This document shows, piece after piece, positions 12,478 through 25,039 of a DNA stretch of 64,000 bases. The position numbers were made by a program, and so were the translations under genes. The notes under the pieces were generated by a model that saw nothing but the letters and a program-made list of their open reading frames with translations, did not search any database and had not been told where the DNA came from. Positions within the stretch are counted from its first letter, which is position 1; the number at the start of each line of letters is the position of its first letter. This DNA is from Paramarasmius palmivorus (taxonomy: Eukaryota > Basidiomycota > Agaricomycetes > Agaricales > Marasmiaceae), in assembly GCA_037176845.1 (NCBI GenBank), contig JAYKXP010000078.1:1-64000 (forward strand). Direction: 5' to 3'.

Positions 12478-12592
12478 TTTCTGAATCTCTTTCCTTACAA
12501 CCATCATCTTGCAGCTGTTCAGTGAGTACTGTTGCCTCTGTCTGCATTGTTTTGGCTCTGACATATCTCTCAGTAGCCCAGAAGAGTTGAAT

Positions 12593-14307
12593 ATGGAACA
12601 CTCAAAGCTTGAAGAGATCACTTTTCGGAATTTGGTATGTACGCCGTTTTTGCTCAATGTTTTTCGCGTTTCTTATGCCTCTTATTACCCAAGTACAGGT
12701 TCAAGTCGATGTCTACGCCCTCAAAGATATACTACTCCCTTCCCAAAGACGCTTTCTGACACCAAAGCCAAGCTCCCCGCTCCAGATCCTCCACGCAAGC
12801 TCAAACGCCTGGCTCAGACTGTTCCGCAAATCATTTGTCCACTGGCACTCAGAATTCCGCCAAACCACCTCCACTGCGACTTTATCCTCCTGCACCACTC
12901 CCTTCCCCGCACGCAGCCTATGCAACGCCTCCTCAGCTGCAGTTTGCAACCTGTCGCGCACCTATCCTTCCGCTCCCTTTGCCCCAACCAAACCTGTCTC
13001 CTGTACTCTATCCAGGAATTAACAGGCTCCAGGTGTGCATCAGTTGGTAATAAGAGAAATATCGAGCGCAGCAGAGGTCCAGGACAATGATTTAGGTCGG
13101 AATTCGCGTTTCGGACTCAGGTGAGCTGTCTCCCTTTTTTCTCCCTTTTCAGCGCGTTTTCCTTACACTTTGTCATCTGCAGCGCCGTTAATGGGAACCA
13201 TAACTTTTGAACCACAAGAATAAACCCAGAATGCCTTTATCCTCAGGTCTACATACTACATTCCGACAATAGCCGCAACTGCCAGCGCTGGATTCGTTTC
13301 CCGACCCCTGCACCCCCCACAGCCTCATTCCCCCATGCTATACCTCGAATCCTCGAGTTTGGATCCCAAGGTGTCAAGTCGTCACCTAGGCGTTCATCGC
13401 ATTCGTAACGTCACTGCACCGATACCGGTGTGCGTGTAGGCGATGTCTCGCAGGAAGGAGGTGTCCTTGGAGTTAGGTGGTTTTTAGCTGTCCTATGGCT
13501 CCAGATTTCGGGCTGTGCCAACAGCAGAACTCCCAGATTTGTGGATAGGAGGTGCAGATGTAACCTCCATCCTGAAACGCAACACGCCGGCGCTATCGTT
13601 GGGTTGGATCTCCTCGTTTTCGCGGTGGTTCCTCAGGGTGTCGATGCCTAACATTCATCGATGTATCCTGCGTCATGGGCTCCGTATGCTCCGCCTCTGT
13701 TGGTCCCAGCAAGGCGACGTATCATGCGCTCGCCATGAGATTGGTCATTGCCAGTTTCTCGTTCATTACTCGGCTCCGGCTTCCGTTGACGCGAAGCATT
13801 CGAACGCACGACTTCTGGAAGCAGGGGCAAGGACGACACATGATTCACTTCTATGAAGCCTTGCTACAGGCCATACCAAAACCATGTGTGCCCGGAGATA
13901 GTAGTCTTGCAACTTGGAGGCACAGTAAGTTCTCCATATACACTCTCTTTGTCTGGATAGCAGCGGCTTATAATCTTTCTTTCATACTAGGAATGCAAGC
14001 GGTAGAGCTCAGTATCGTGTTCAAGTTTTCAGGTTCGAGGTTCAACACCCACTACCGGTTTTGTGAGCTCGATTAGCTCTGGATATCCGACTGAGGTACC
14101 GGTTTCAACAATTCATGGCTTTCCTCAATCTACTCGGTAAGGATCATCATTTAAATTCAAGTGGTTGGCCTTATCGCTCCTCGTTGTTGACAGTTCTAGC
14201 TGCATCTGACGCATACGCTGGGTTAATCGGGGTTGGATTAATGACAACGGAAACCGTTTGGGTAAAAAGTCGGTACGGCTTTGGTATGAATGGTCTTTTT
14301 GGCTAGT
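12593..14307 (+). pseudogene. P3: decayed plus-strand member of divergent pair 3
   Basis: Unknown function. Exon 1 begins MEHSKLEEITFRNL at 12593, with donor GTATGTACGCC and an intron ending near 12694, equivalent to P1 exon 1. The next exon is rich in Ser, Pro and Thr and is open in two frames to about 13050-13090. A downstream block (13560-13830) matches P5 (27690-27980) at the DNA level. No complete spliced frame was found. P3 lacks a recognisable copy of the shared 3' motif, so its end is uncertain. Confidence 0.35.
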
Positions 14308-15658
14308 GAAAGGGTGTCTATACGCTGAGGTAAGCTCAGTTTCTTGCTTCTGGGAAATCTTGCTGACGTGAATGATATAATGTCAACAGCAGCCAACTCA
14401 ATACCTAGCTTGCGTTCAACCGACCTGATGCCAGCCTCGTTTTCATATCAGAAGCTGGGTCTCGTGGACTAATTGTCGTACACGTAACCTCAAGGTAAGG
14501 GATCCAATAGCTGTTTTACCTTTAGCTGCCTCATTAATAGCTCCTTGTCCTTAGTAGCCGTAATTCACAACGGAGCAGAATACGCGGAGACATAGGGCAG
14601 TCTTGCCTTCGACGTGTTCCCAGAGGAATCACGCTAGAGCATAGCTTGGCACCACTCGACCTGGCGACACCATTCTCGCTAGCCATGGCGGTCTCTCACC
14701 TTATCCAGACCTGACTCGGAACTTGACGCCTTTTGCATCTGCGTCTCCTCGACCCTTGCCTTTGTTCCAGCCTGCGTGCACGTAGAGATATCGCCTCGAT
14801 ATCTTAGGCTATCACTCGCTGTTATGAGTTGGATGTTGGATTTCACGGCTGAACGCGTCGAATAGAAGATTATCCATACCTCTCAGTAAGTAGTTTCCCT
14901 GCTTTATTCACGCGTCTCGTACTCATACCGTGTGGTTCATAGGGACAATTACAAAATCAACCATTCACAGTTCCGAGTCGTCTTGGAGACTACACACGTC
15001 GAGTCTCCGTGTACATCCGCGTTGATTCGGGTTCCCATGCTTGTAGGTGAAAATTTGGCGTTCTATCAGGCGTACTCCCTGCTTTATCCTCTGAAACATC
15101 GACATAGTACCAACATCGATGACGGTACCATTTCCTCTCACCGTGTCGAACCACTGGCGAACAGAGCTATCCCTCTTACAGGGCAAGCACCGTCTTTGGC
15201 TCTATTTCCAGGACCGGTAGCTTTGAAGTTTGGATGACCTTGAAGACGAACAGTTTTATGGGGCAGGTCAGCAAGCCATGATGAGCAAGTGAATGTTTCA
15301 CTGGTCGTTATTGGTAAGTAACCATTGCTTTGCACCACCTTTAGTAGTAGTAACCAACACGCCTAGGCATTTATACGGCAATTCCAGGGAGGCTGGTCAT
15401 CTGGCCAATTCATTGTGGCCTGATCCTACAATTATATCAAGGAACTGACCGGCACGGAGACAATGATGTCTTGCGTTGCGAGCGCTTTGGCTCAGATCTT
15501 CGCCGGCGGATGTTGTGAACGTGGATATGAGAGCATAGGGTTGAGGGCGTGTAGGAAGCTACCGTAAAGTGGAACACAACCATGGCACTGCACAAGAGAC
15601 AGGGGCAGGACCGTGGTCTATGGTCGTTGATCTCAGGGGTGTAGCGTGTTGCTTTCCC
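14308..15658. other. Region between P3 and M4, no supported gene
   Basis: Only short, mutually overlapping open stretches are present (for example 14932-15237). It probably holds the eroded 3' ends of P3 and M4; I cannot define exons. Confidence 0.35.
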
Positions 15659-16190
15659 TTATTGAGTACCCAGTGAACCGATGTTTGATATTATTAGCGT
15701 CGGTATGTTGCTTCCCATCTCGCTGCAGTATTTCGTTGGCTGATGATCACTACTTTGTAATTTGAAGGTACCATCGACACATTGGCTGTCGTTCGGATAG
15801 GAATTGGCTGAGATCAAGGCATAATGAAAGCGTATCGTCAAATGCTTAGTACATCAGAAGCGTGTTTGGATTGTGCCAGATACCGTAGATGATAGGTAAC
15901 AAGATGTTTTCGCCCACGATCTATGTACTTCAGCAGGACAATATCATATTCGGCGTATCTATAGTCTTCAAACCCTTGGGTACCACGAGCCGGAGGGACT
16001 TTTCTTGCGTAGAATGTGTTGAAGCTATGACATGGTAATAAGGCTGAGTCTATGACTATCAGTCATAGAAAGAACATACCTTTGGTCTATGGTTCTCCGG
16101 GGTGTCCATTATCCGGTCGACCTGAGCCTTCCATCCTCGCGACGACAATCTTCACCTCTAGATGATTTTCAGGCTTTCAGGCTGCAAGTA

Positions 16191-16198
16191 GAGTCGGC
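16191..16198. repeat. Target-site duplication, left copy (GAGTCGGC)
   Basis: GAGTCGGC immediately left of the inverted repeat. It is repeated one base beyond the right terminus at 17130-17137. Confidence 0.6.
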
Positions 16199-17128
16199 AT
16201 GTTGGGCACTCGCACCCTCGCGGCCAGTCAGTCACGTGACTTTTCGCACAGCCTGACGCCAGCGCGCGCCGCGCCTGTATAAGTTGGACTTGACGTCGAC
16301 CCGAATTATGCTGAGCATTTTTTAATGCAGAGAAGGGGATTGCAGTACTTAGACAAGTGATTTATACATACTAGCCCATCATATGCGTGCATCACGGCTC
16401 ATCGCATGCATAAATACATACACTGCGCTGATCTTTTACGCTGTGTTAGCATATTCTGCATCTATAAGATAAGTAATTCATTTTCGACTCTCGAATGGGT
16501 TTGATGGGAATCAACGCTTCGCCCTAATCAAGTCCGTATCATATTTTCAGTGTGAGGAGCTGTAGTTGTATACTTAGGCTCGACACCTGCTGCTTCGCAC
16601 GGTGATGGGGCCCTAATGGGGCCCTACCCTTCACCGGCGTAGTAGGCTCTGAACGAATATGTTCAAACTCTACCGCAGCGATTAGTTTGAGTCTATCGCA
16701 TACCAGATACGCATCCCCCACCTTGAGTCAGTGAACATTTGCACCAAGTGAAATGCGTCAGGCCGTAGTATGGCCTTCGGCGGAAGAATTTGACATAATA
16801 CAAGAGTCATGGACAGATCTGGAAGTTGTTACAGTAATGAGAATAACTAATGTTAGAATAGTAGCGAGTCCACGCACCAAGGACGCACTTATGACTCGGA
16901 ACTCATATCATGGGAAATTTAGTACTACCTATGATCAGTACGTTGTGCATCAATGCACCATGACTTATATAAAGCACTCTAGTCGCACTCCTTGCGTATA
17001 AAAACATCTCAAAAGCTCAACCCATATAGTTCGGGTCGAAATCAAGTCAACTTATGGAGGCGCGCTGGCGTCAGGCTGTGCGAAAAGTCACGTGACTGAC
17101 TGGCCGCGAGGGTGCGAGTGCCCAACAT
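16199..17128. mobile_element. Non-autonomous DNA transposon (MITE-like) with 69-bp perfect TIRs
   Basis: The first 69 bases (16199-16267) are the exact reverse complement of 17060-17128, and similarity continues imperfectly for about 40 bp more. The ends begin ATGTTGGGCACTCG. The TIR contains the palindrome GTCACGTGAC. The inner ~700 bp encode nothing recognisable. Flanking GAGTCGGC copies suggest an 8-bp duplication, or 9 bp with one mismatch. Eight bp would suit hAT and nine bp with long TIRs Mutator; the family is undecided. The element splits M4. Confidence 0.75.
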
Positions 17129-17129
17129 C

Positions 17130-17137
17130 GAGTCGGC
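17130..17137. repeat. Target-site duplication, right copy (GAGTCGGC)
   Basis: Second copy of GAGTCGGC. A single C at 17129 separates it from the end of the TIR. Confidence 0.6.
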
Positions 17138-17462
17138 GGAAGTGAAGTTGAGGCTACAGCACGGGATCCATGCTGTAGAATTGAATTTGAAGGGTATTTT
17201 GAGTACCTAAGATCATATCCCAGGGTAAATCAATGCTATGAGAACTATCAATGAGTTTGAAGCTTGGTTGAAGCCTTGAAGACCGTAAAAACGCACCGGT
17301 AGTATCAGTCTGGCGGCGAAAGAGGCTAGAATAGCAAAATTGGGACGGTGTTTGCTTCGAAAGGATTGAGTGTTACATATACTCAGGAATAGAGGGAAGA
17401 CGTACCTGTGGTGCCGTTGGAAAAAGTCCACACAAGGTATGTAGAGCTTTTGACGTGACATG

Positions 17463-17497
17463 GTGGTCAAAGTGGAAGCGTTCAATTGCCGCCGGCA
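17463..17497. promoter_or_regulatory. Shared bidirectional promoter motif, copy 4
   Basis: GGTCAAAGTGGAAG box followed by TTGCCGCCGGCA at 17486-17497. It lies about 24 bp from the M4 ATG. Confidence 0.5.
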
Positions 17498-17499
17498 CT

Positions 17500-20400
17500 T
17501 GACGGCCTTGCTCAAAACGACCACATCGTCCAACGACTTGTTCCTCCATTTGCGAGGTTTTTACGGTACGCTCAGCCATTTTCTGCTCATCGTTTTCTTG
17601 ATCTAATTTATCTTCAGAAAGCTCACTTCAATTTACCGCAAGTTCTAACCCAACTATTCGGAATTCCAGGTAGGTACACTGTCTTCAGTGCTCAGTACGG
17701 CTTTCACCGTTGCTCATGCTCTTCCTACCCAAGGACAATTACAAGCCGATATCCACGCCTTCGACTATGGACACCATTATCTCCTTCCCTCCGACGCCAG
17801 TTTCAACCACAATTCGTTCCACATCCTGCAGTTGCACCTTTCCACGCAACATGGCCCTATACATCCTTTTTCTACCTCGATAGTCGGCATCACTCCTCGC
17901 AAGACAGCGTTTCGAGTCAAGTTCATTGCTAGAATCCACTCCCTTCTCCTCCAAGCCTTCCATCACGCAGCTGAGCCAACGCTATCGCGAGCCTACTGCC
18001 TTTCTGCTCCCTTGTTCCCGCATTCTATCAAGTTGAGAACAAGTTCCTGGAGCGTAAGGTGTGGGTGTGAGAAGTCTGTCGTGGTCAAGAAGGATGCATT
18101 AGGGTTCGGAGGATTGAGTTTGGTTCAGATTTTGCATCCCAGATATATACCCAGGTCAGCAGTCTCCGTCTGTGATCTTTTGACCCCGTTTTCCTGACAT
18201 CTATCTACAGCGCTGGAAAAAAAGGAACTCTAGTCCTCATACCGAGCGCCTCCACTACCAAACCAGACACTACATTCCGACAACCACCACGACTGCCGAC
18301 ACTATCCAGTTCCCAACCCCTACATCCCCCACAACCTCTTTTCCCTATCGTATACCGCAAAAGACTCGAACTTGGATTACAAGGTGATGAGTCGTCACCC
18401 ATGCGTCCATCGATCTCATAACGCTCAGCCATCGTTTTATCGATGTACCGCGGGAATAGGCGAGGTTTTGCAAGAAATTGGAGTGGCAGCTGTCTGGCAG
18501 TTGCTAGCTCTGGTATAGGATTAGCCTCTGAGCTACGCCAAAGCTGAGGCTTTCCAGATATGCTGGTCTTCTTAGAGATGGGAGAACGCGTACCCCGCCT
18601 GGCGCCAGCTAAAGCTCCCCCTTGCTCACGGCATTTTCTCGGGGCATTAACCCCCAAGATTCACGTTGCGCAGACCTCGGCTCTTGGAGCTCCGGCAAAT
18701 CTGTTCTTCATCTCGAGTAGCTTGCCTCGGAGCATTCGCCCAGGATGCACGAGTTGAAGCTATTCTTTCAGGGATACAGTTTCTCGATGTCGAGGACGGA
18801 AGGGTTCAACAGCGACATTCTTTGACGTCTCTCCATCGTTGGCACCATGAAAATTCCCGCTTTCGGTGCATCTCAGTAAACCCCGTGGATAGCCTAACCC
18901 TTTGTTCCACCTTTTATATCGAAGATACACCAGACGATTCCGTCTAGTTGGGTATCTCAAGGCTCAAGATCACCGATGACCTGGCTTATACGACGGTATC
19001 CACGTAAGAGGGGCGCACACCGCGAAGCTATCGTACCGGGGCTTAGGTTGTGATAGCACGTCAGTGGGTACTGTTTTCATGTCTTTTAGGTGCTAGCTGA
19101 TATCGATATCCCTTCATTCCAGCCACTCAAGAAACATCCAAGATATTCCTGCGGCCAAACTTAAGTCACCAGCAGCTCCGCTATCATCGTTCTCTGGCAA
19201 GTCAGCCAAGTCTACGTCGACAACCTTGTCGCGTTCCATCAATGCTGGTCTCGAAAGACAGCATATACCTCTGAATGGCTCGCCCTTCCCGAATCACGAC
19301 TATGGATGCTCGAGCTTCCAGTACCCGATGGTGATGGAAGTTCGGGCAATCCGCATGCTCGATTACGTCAGCTCGATTACAAACAATGCTGACTGCCTAC
19401 CTCTCTTGTAGGGATGTATCCCAGGCCGACATGGTTCCTTTTTCTTGAACCATGCCCAGCATCTTCCTGTACATTACCACCTGCAAGGGTTTGGGTCGGA
19501 TACCAGTTGCAGCCATCGCTTCTCGAGGTAGACGTGACAGCACATATATTCTTAGGACGATCTTTCCTTCGAAAGATTCATCCAGGCACGGACGTATCGT
19601 ATTCCCGGCCATTCTCTACGCCTCCAGTGACCTCCAGCCTGGGCTTTCCACAACGTAGAACTTGCAGCCTCGAGCGATCAATCTCAACGAAAGCGCAGGA
19701 CTTTTCACCCCAAGGCCAACTTGAATCTCTCGCAAACCCTTTACCCTGGCGCCGAAGGCTATCATATCATGCGCCTCCTCGTATTCTCTCACTTCGTATT
19801 CCGATAGACTCTAGTTCTTCATTCCCAGAGTCGTTGTCCCCTACGTCGATTACACCTGGAAGCTCGGACCCAGCACGCGGCCAATGGGCCTATGGTCCAT
19901 CGAGATATCGAAGATGCGGTACCGCTGATAGACATGCCGACTGGGGCTGCGCTTGGATCTTCAAGTATTCTTGCTGGAAGCTGGGTTTGCTGGGTAGAAT
20001 GTTGGTACGGTGTGGTTGCATATGAGAGTTCTGGGCTGATAGTAAGTTGCTTAGGGGAAGGAATTGTTCTCGCGTTCAAGGTTCGGTTTGGGAATGTTCC
20101 TATCTTTCGTACGTTTCTCTCGATTAGTTTCCGTGTGCTGTATACTGATCTATTGTGCTGTAGATGCAAGTTCATGGATATGTCCACTCGGTATCATACT
20201 GATTGGTACATAGCCTGATGGTTTATCAGTATGCGGGATAAGCACGCTATATCAAGTAGACCTGAGGTGCGTTAGACATATCGCTGTCCTGCGGTTGAAG
20301 CTCATAGTTGCTTTACCAGCTTTAATCTTCCGGAGTGACAACAGTATCGTCATAGCGCGCAAGCGCATTGGCCATCTACCCCCTTCGCTGTCAGCTCATT

Positions 20401-21024
20401 ACTCGAGCCAAGAAGTCCTTCCAAGACCTTCAAACGACAGGCTAGTCCATCACACGGTTTCTCCATCGCAACTTTTCATCCCATACCTTTGCGACGAATA
20501 TGACTCAGTTCAAGGAACTTGCGGGTCATCGTGTTTGGTGCATCGGAAGCTGTCTAGGTGTTCTTCCAGGCTACAGAAACGCCAGGCTAGTTGTCGGTTG
20601 CACTCGTTGGAGAGATTGGTGCTACCATCAAGGAGAATTTGGTGCCCGAAAACATCGGTATGTTGAAGATATACTTCTGGAGTTGCGTACCTGATTTGGG
20701 ATGTCTTATAGGTGAGCCGGAAATGTGGGCCAGCTGGTGAACGTTCATATGCTGCTCAACACTTAGCGCGATACTTGGGATCCAAATGCGAGCCTTCGAG
20801 TGGTCTTGTGAACGTTTTACGGCTTGGGGACCGACGATCTGGTGTCTTTGCAAGCTGTCAGGCTCAAGGACGCTGTACAGCGATGCCTTCTCATACCCCA
20901 TCTTCATATTGCGTTATGGGAGTCATGGCAATACCACCTGGTTCGTCCTGGATACGCGCTGCTGGTTAAGCACACCATCAGCAACAGTTTCTCGCAAGCA
21001 GCTCTGAAACCTTTCTACACATAA
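17500..21024 (+). pseudogene. P4: decayed plus-strand member of divergent pair 4
   Basis: Paralogue of P2 in the duplicated block; function unknown. An early exon reads KAHFNLPQVLTQLFGIPG between an intron ending CTTCAG and donor GTAGGTACAC. The next exon opens GQLQADIHAFDYGHHYLLPS and stays open to 18197. Later pieces are DARVEAILSGIQFLDVEDG (near 18740), an open exon at 19414-20025, and the C-terminal piece GTDDLVSLQAVRLKDAVQ to LVKHTISNSFSQAALKPF (20824-21024). That C-terminal piece is open here but frameshifted in P2. Other exons show the reverse, so the two copies have decayed independently. Confidence 0.4.
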
Positions 21025-21230
21025 CGCAGCACTGGTATCAGCGCTTCGGGATATCCGGAAAAGCACGCGTGGAATGTTAGCGTTGGAGATGGAGGCGCTA
21101 GTTCGACTGAGTTCCGCCGGCGATCCTAGTACTACATATATTGTTCTCGATGAGCGTGTGTTCATTGCGTAGTATCGGTACAGGACAGCATGTGTAGTTT
21201 CGTATTCATGAATATGTTCGATTTGATGCG

Positions 21231-21243
21231 AATATATTGTATA
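21231..21243 (+). terminator. Shared 3'-end motif, copy 4 (after P4)
   Basis: AATATATTGTATA, one base different from the P2 and DUF6535-A copies. Confidence 0.4.
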
Positions 21244-21906
21244 AGGCTAATGTATCGTCCATGGCGCAGCCTTTTCTCGAAGCTTGAACTACGCCGGCAA
21301 GTTGACTGAGGTGCAGGAACATATCCTGCTGAATGATTCTGTTCTGTTCTAGTTTGTTAGATGTTTCCTTCGTGAATCGTGTGGTGTTAAAGGCCGTAGT
21401 TTTTAACCTTTTTGACCTTCCTGCTAGTGGTCTGCAAAGGAGTTGATTGGGACTGAAGCAGAACCAGGGACGCATTGCAATCGTTTAACCATACCTTTCT
21501 ACGACGCCCGAGTTCGTCCATTCCAACTATTCTTCGAACCATCCACTGTTAAAAGAAGCTGAGAATCCTGAATTGTAGCGTTCATCGAAGTCGGGGAACA
21601 ATGAAATAAGCGCCCAAAATCGTCTTCGCTTCCACCTTCCATCACCGACAACCGGACATTTCCTTCTTCTTCCTTCGTATCGATGCAGTTACCTCCAAGG
21701 CATGCGGAAACCTCATGCCGATAACTAGCGTGGTCCGGCGCTCAAGCGCCCAAGGTGTGTTGATGAAATGACGAGGCCTGTCAATCTCCACTGATATGAC
21801 CAGCTTATTATAGACTGTTCACATGAGCTTCAACGTGCATCTCTACTGTAGTTAATGTGGTAGCTGCCAGGCCGAAGGAACCAAACTTTCATCCAGACAC
21901 GGCGAT

Positions 21907-24577
21907 ATGGACGTGGACCCGAGTAGAGAGGATAGCGAGGAGAGGAGACAGAAAGAGGAGCGGATGAAAGAGGCGTATAAGCAGTTGGGAAGGGACTTGT
22001 GGGATGAGGATATGGAGCAGTGGAGGCGGAGAAGGGTCGAGGAGAAGAGGAAGAAGGAGGAGAGGATGTGGGAGGAGGAAGAAAAGTGGAAGAAAGAGGT
22101 CATCGAACCGGCATACGAAAAGCTACAGGCCGAAGTCAAGAAATACGACGACGGAATGATTCTAGGCTGGAAAGAAGACATTGACACTCTCCTGGTTTTT
22201 GTATGTCAAGTTTCATCTTTCTAGCAGTTTTCTAATCCATGAATAGGCCGGTCTCTTCTCTGCGGTCGTAACCGCATTCCTCATCGAATCATACCAATGG
22301 CTCAGCGAAGATACAACGGTTGTAATCCTTACCCAAATCTCCCAACAACTCAACGGAACTCAGACTAAACCAGCATCATTCACACCAGATGCTTCGTCAA
22401 TTCGCATCAATTGCTTTTGGTTTCTCAGTCTCATCTTCAGCCTCACGTCTGCTCTTTTCGGTCTACTGTGCAAACAGTGGCTACGCGAACACCAGCGCGA
22501 CGTACCGACTCGGACACCAGGAGAAGATCTGGCACTACGACAGCTACGCCGAGATAGTTTCGAGAAATGGGGTGTAGCATCATTTTTGTCAGCTCTCCCA
22601 ATTCTTCTCGAAATTGCATTGGTCTTCTTTTTTGCCGGTATTTTGGATCTCCTTTGGACGCTACAGGCCATAGTCTTTGGTATATGCCTCGCAGCTATTT
22701 CGCTCAGCATTGGGCTGTATTTCCTCACGACAATCCTACCCGCTATCACAATTCCACGCGATCAGGCTCAGTTTATTGACACTCAAGATGAACACGACCT
22801 TCACATCCACCACCATGACTTTGGGCAGTTGGCTTACCAGTTCATCTGCCCATACAAGTCTCCTCAAGCATGGGCCGTCTACAAACTCTTCACCACACTC
22901 CCCAAACCACTCCTCCGCTTTCCTTTCATCAATAACTTCACTCAGTCCCATCTCCGCCCCTTATGGGATCATATCCATGCCCAGGCCTCCAGTTGGTCGA
23001 CATTTGACCTCCAAGTGGTCAGGCAGTTTGACCAGGAGGTGTTCACTGGGTATGCTTACCCCTTCCAACTGCAGATTTACGAACTGCAGGCGCTGCAATG
23101 GGCCGTCACAATGTTTCGTGATAGCCCTTCGATGATTCCTCATCTCGAGATCATGTTGGAAACGCTTCCCCGTTCCGTGGTGATTTCTGCTGTTCTGGAT
23201 CGGTGGGATATTGCGATGTGGGAGGGGAAGGAGATACATGTTGGGGTATACCTCAGAAACCCACCTATGTACTCCATGCCCAAACCCATCACTAGTGACC
23301 CTCCACTCCACTCCCGGGAGGGAATTCAGTTGTTGTTCTGGCACCGGCTTTGGGATGTCTTTGTCGACACTGCGAATTTTGATTCTTTATCTAAATCTCT
23401 TGAAGATTTCACCCAGAAGCTCCCAAAATCATCAAGAAACTTTCAGTTCTTCATTCCCCTTCCCTTTGCCACTGCAATATGGTCACACGAGGGGTCCTGG
23501 GTCCAACAGTTAAGCCTCCCGCTCCTGTGGCATTTCGAGGAATCCTGGAAACCTTCTCTAGGGTATGATGAGAAACGACACAATGAGGAGCGGGTGGCAT
23601 TTGCTATTGCCCTTGCACTGCATATTTGCAATTCGGATCCACCTTCGGTGTTGTTGACGAGTCAAAGGGGGCAGGCATTCATTAGGTTCGTTCATCACGA
23701 GATTATAAGACGTGGATTGTACTCTCGTGACGATTTCATATGGCATAGCTGGGATGATGCAATTGAAAAGGCCCAGGAAGTCGGTAAACTACCCAACGAC
23801 TACTTTGCACCTTTCCCTGATGAAGACGAAGACCCACATCCCTCTTTCCAACTTCCCCAACTCGAACCTATCCGATATTCCGTAGATACCGTACGCCCAC
23901 AATCCGACAATCCCCAGAATGAAGACGGAGAAAGGCCACCATCGCGAGCAGGCAATGTCGAGGAGAGCATCGAAATACAGGTCCATGGATCTCAGAACGA
24001 CACAACAGGTAAACTCCTGGAACTCGCAGATGGTACCTTGTTACCTGGTAGCGCCGACCCAGGTGACTCTGGGTCGCGGGCTGTCGATGAGGATTCCGCT
24101 TTGCCGCCGGATAACGACGATCCAGCAAGGACGCTAGCTGACGGTACCAATCCTGGAGATTCTGACATCCAGGTGGCAGCCTCTCAGGGTGTTGCTGAAG
24201 GTGTGTCAGTACCTCTCTCAGCTGGAGACGATGAACTCGCTGTACTGAGAGTACCACTTGATACCGACCCAGATTGCCTCGCACAGGCTACTGAGGGTGG
24301 TGCTCAAGCCGCCCCTTCGCCATTAGAAGGGCAAGGTGAATCTGCAGGGGTTAACCACGGAGGACAAGGAATCGTCGATACTGGAGGCACTGCCGCCGAC
24401 TCAGGTCAAGATACAGTTAGCGACATCTCGCTGGTGATTCTTGAGCCTCCAGACCATCGTGTTGCTGGTATAAGCTCTTTGCGTCAGGGAGATAGTGGTG
24501 ATGGAATCTCAGGTCGTATCGGATGGAACCCGACAAACGATCCGAATACTTTGCAAGTACATTGGTTCCAGCCATGA
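21907..24577 (+). CDS. DUF6535 family membrane protein, copy B (874 aa, 2 exons)
   Basis: Exons are 21907-22200 and 22247-24577. The 46-nt intron sits at the same codon as in copy A (after DIDTLLVF). The protein starts MDVDPSRED, has a charged 98-residue N-terminal region, then four membrane segments almost identical to copy A, including LLEIALVFFFAGILDLLW. The DRWDIAMWEGKE motif is present. The middle region (about residues 345-470) and the acidic tail differ much more from copy A, with several in-frame gaps. Keeping the frame through these gaps argues that both copies have been under selection. Function of the family is unknown. The gene lies downstream of P4, as copy A does after P2. Confidence 0.85.
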
Positions 24578-24660
24578 GTTGTTAGATCAGGATGTTTGTA
24601 TTATGCCAGTCAGCCAGTAGTATACATGCTCTGTATAATCTGTATGTTCATAGTGATTGC

Positions 24661-24673
24661 AATGTATGGTATC
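24661..24673 (+). terminator. Shared 3'-end motif, copy 5 (after DUF6535-B)
   Basis: AATGTATGGTATC, 83 bp after the stop; two changes from the copy A motif. Confidence 0.35.
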
Positions 24674-25039
24674 AAGGTACTAGACTGTCAGGGGTGTTAG
24701 CTTTGGCGCAAAGGAAACATATGAGAAACACAGACACAGACATTAACTCAGAGAAATGAGCACCGTCAATATATTCTGAGCTGGTTCCAGGCGCAGGTTG
24801 TGTTAGCCCGTAGTTTCTGGGCCAAGCAGCGTGTTCTATTGGCCCTAGAGAATAAAGAAGGCTTTCTATTAGCAAAGAGAAAGATGAAAGAACATCAGTG
24901 ATGTACCGTTCTATAACATCCGAGAGCACGCACATACTACGCTGGTGTTTTGGTCGGTCTAGATCGTTCTTGACGGGGTGCACGCGATGTTCGAGTCGGG
25001 CTTGGTCGACCTAGAGAGTGCATAGAGTTGGCGAGTGAT

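Larger units (their letters stand above)
15659..17462 (-). pseudogene. M4: minus-strand member of divergent pair 4, split by a transposon
   Basis: Product unknown. Exon 1 reads MSRQKLYIPCVDFFQRHH from an ATG at about 17462 and ends at donor GTACGTCTTCC; M2 and M5 have the same donor position. A later exon ends ENHRPK with donor GTATGTTCTTTC (near 16085). After an intron ending CATAG comes an open exon containing NTFYARKVPPARGTQGFED and YAEYDIVLLKYIDRGRKHL (about 16030-15840). Between these parts sits the 930-bp inverted-repeat element at 16199-17128, with the 8-mer GAGTCGGC on both sides. Removing the element restores about the same promoter-to-exon spacing as in M1 and M3, so the insertion disrupted M4. 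Confidence 0.4.
17486..24673 (+). repeat. Segmental duplication, copy 2 (P4 plus DUF6535-B)
   Basis: Second copy of the block at 3942-10943. Divergence is visible throughout, so the duplication is not recent. Confidence 0.75.
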
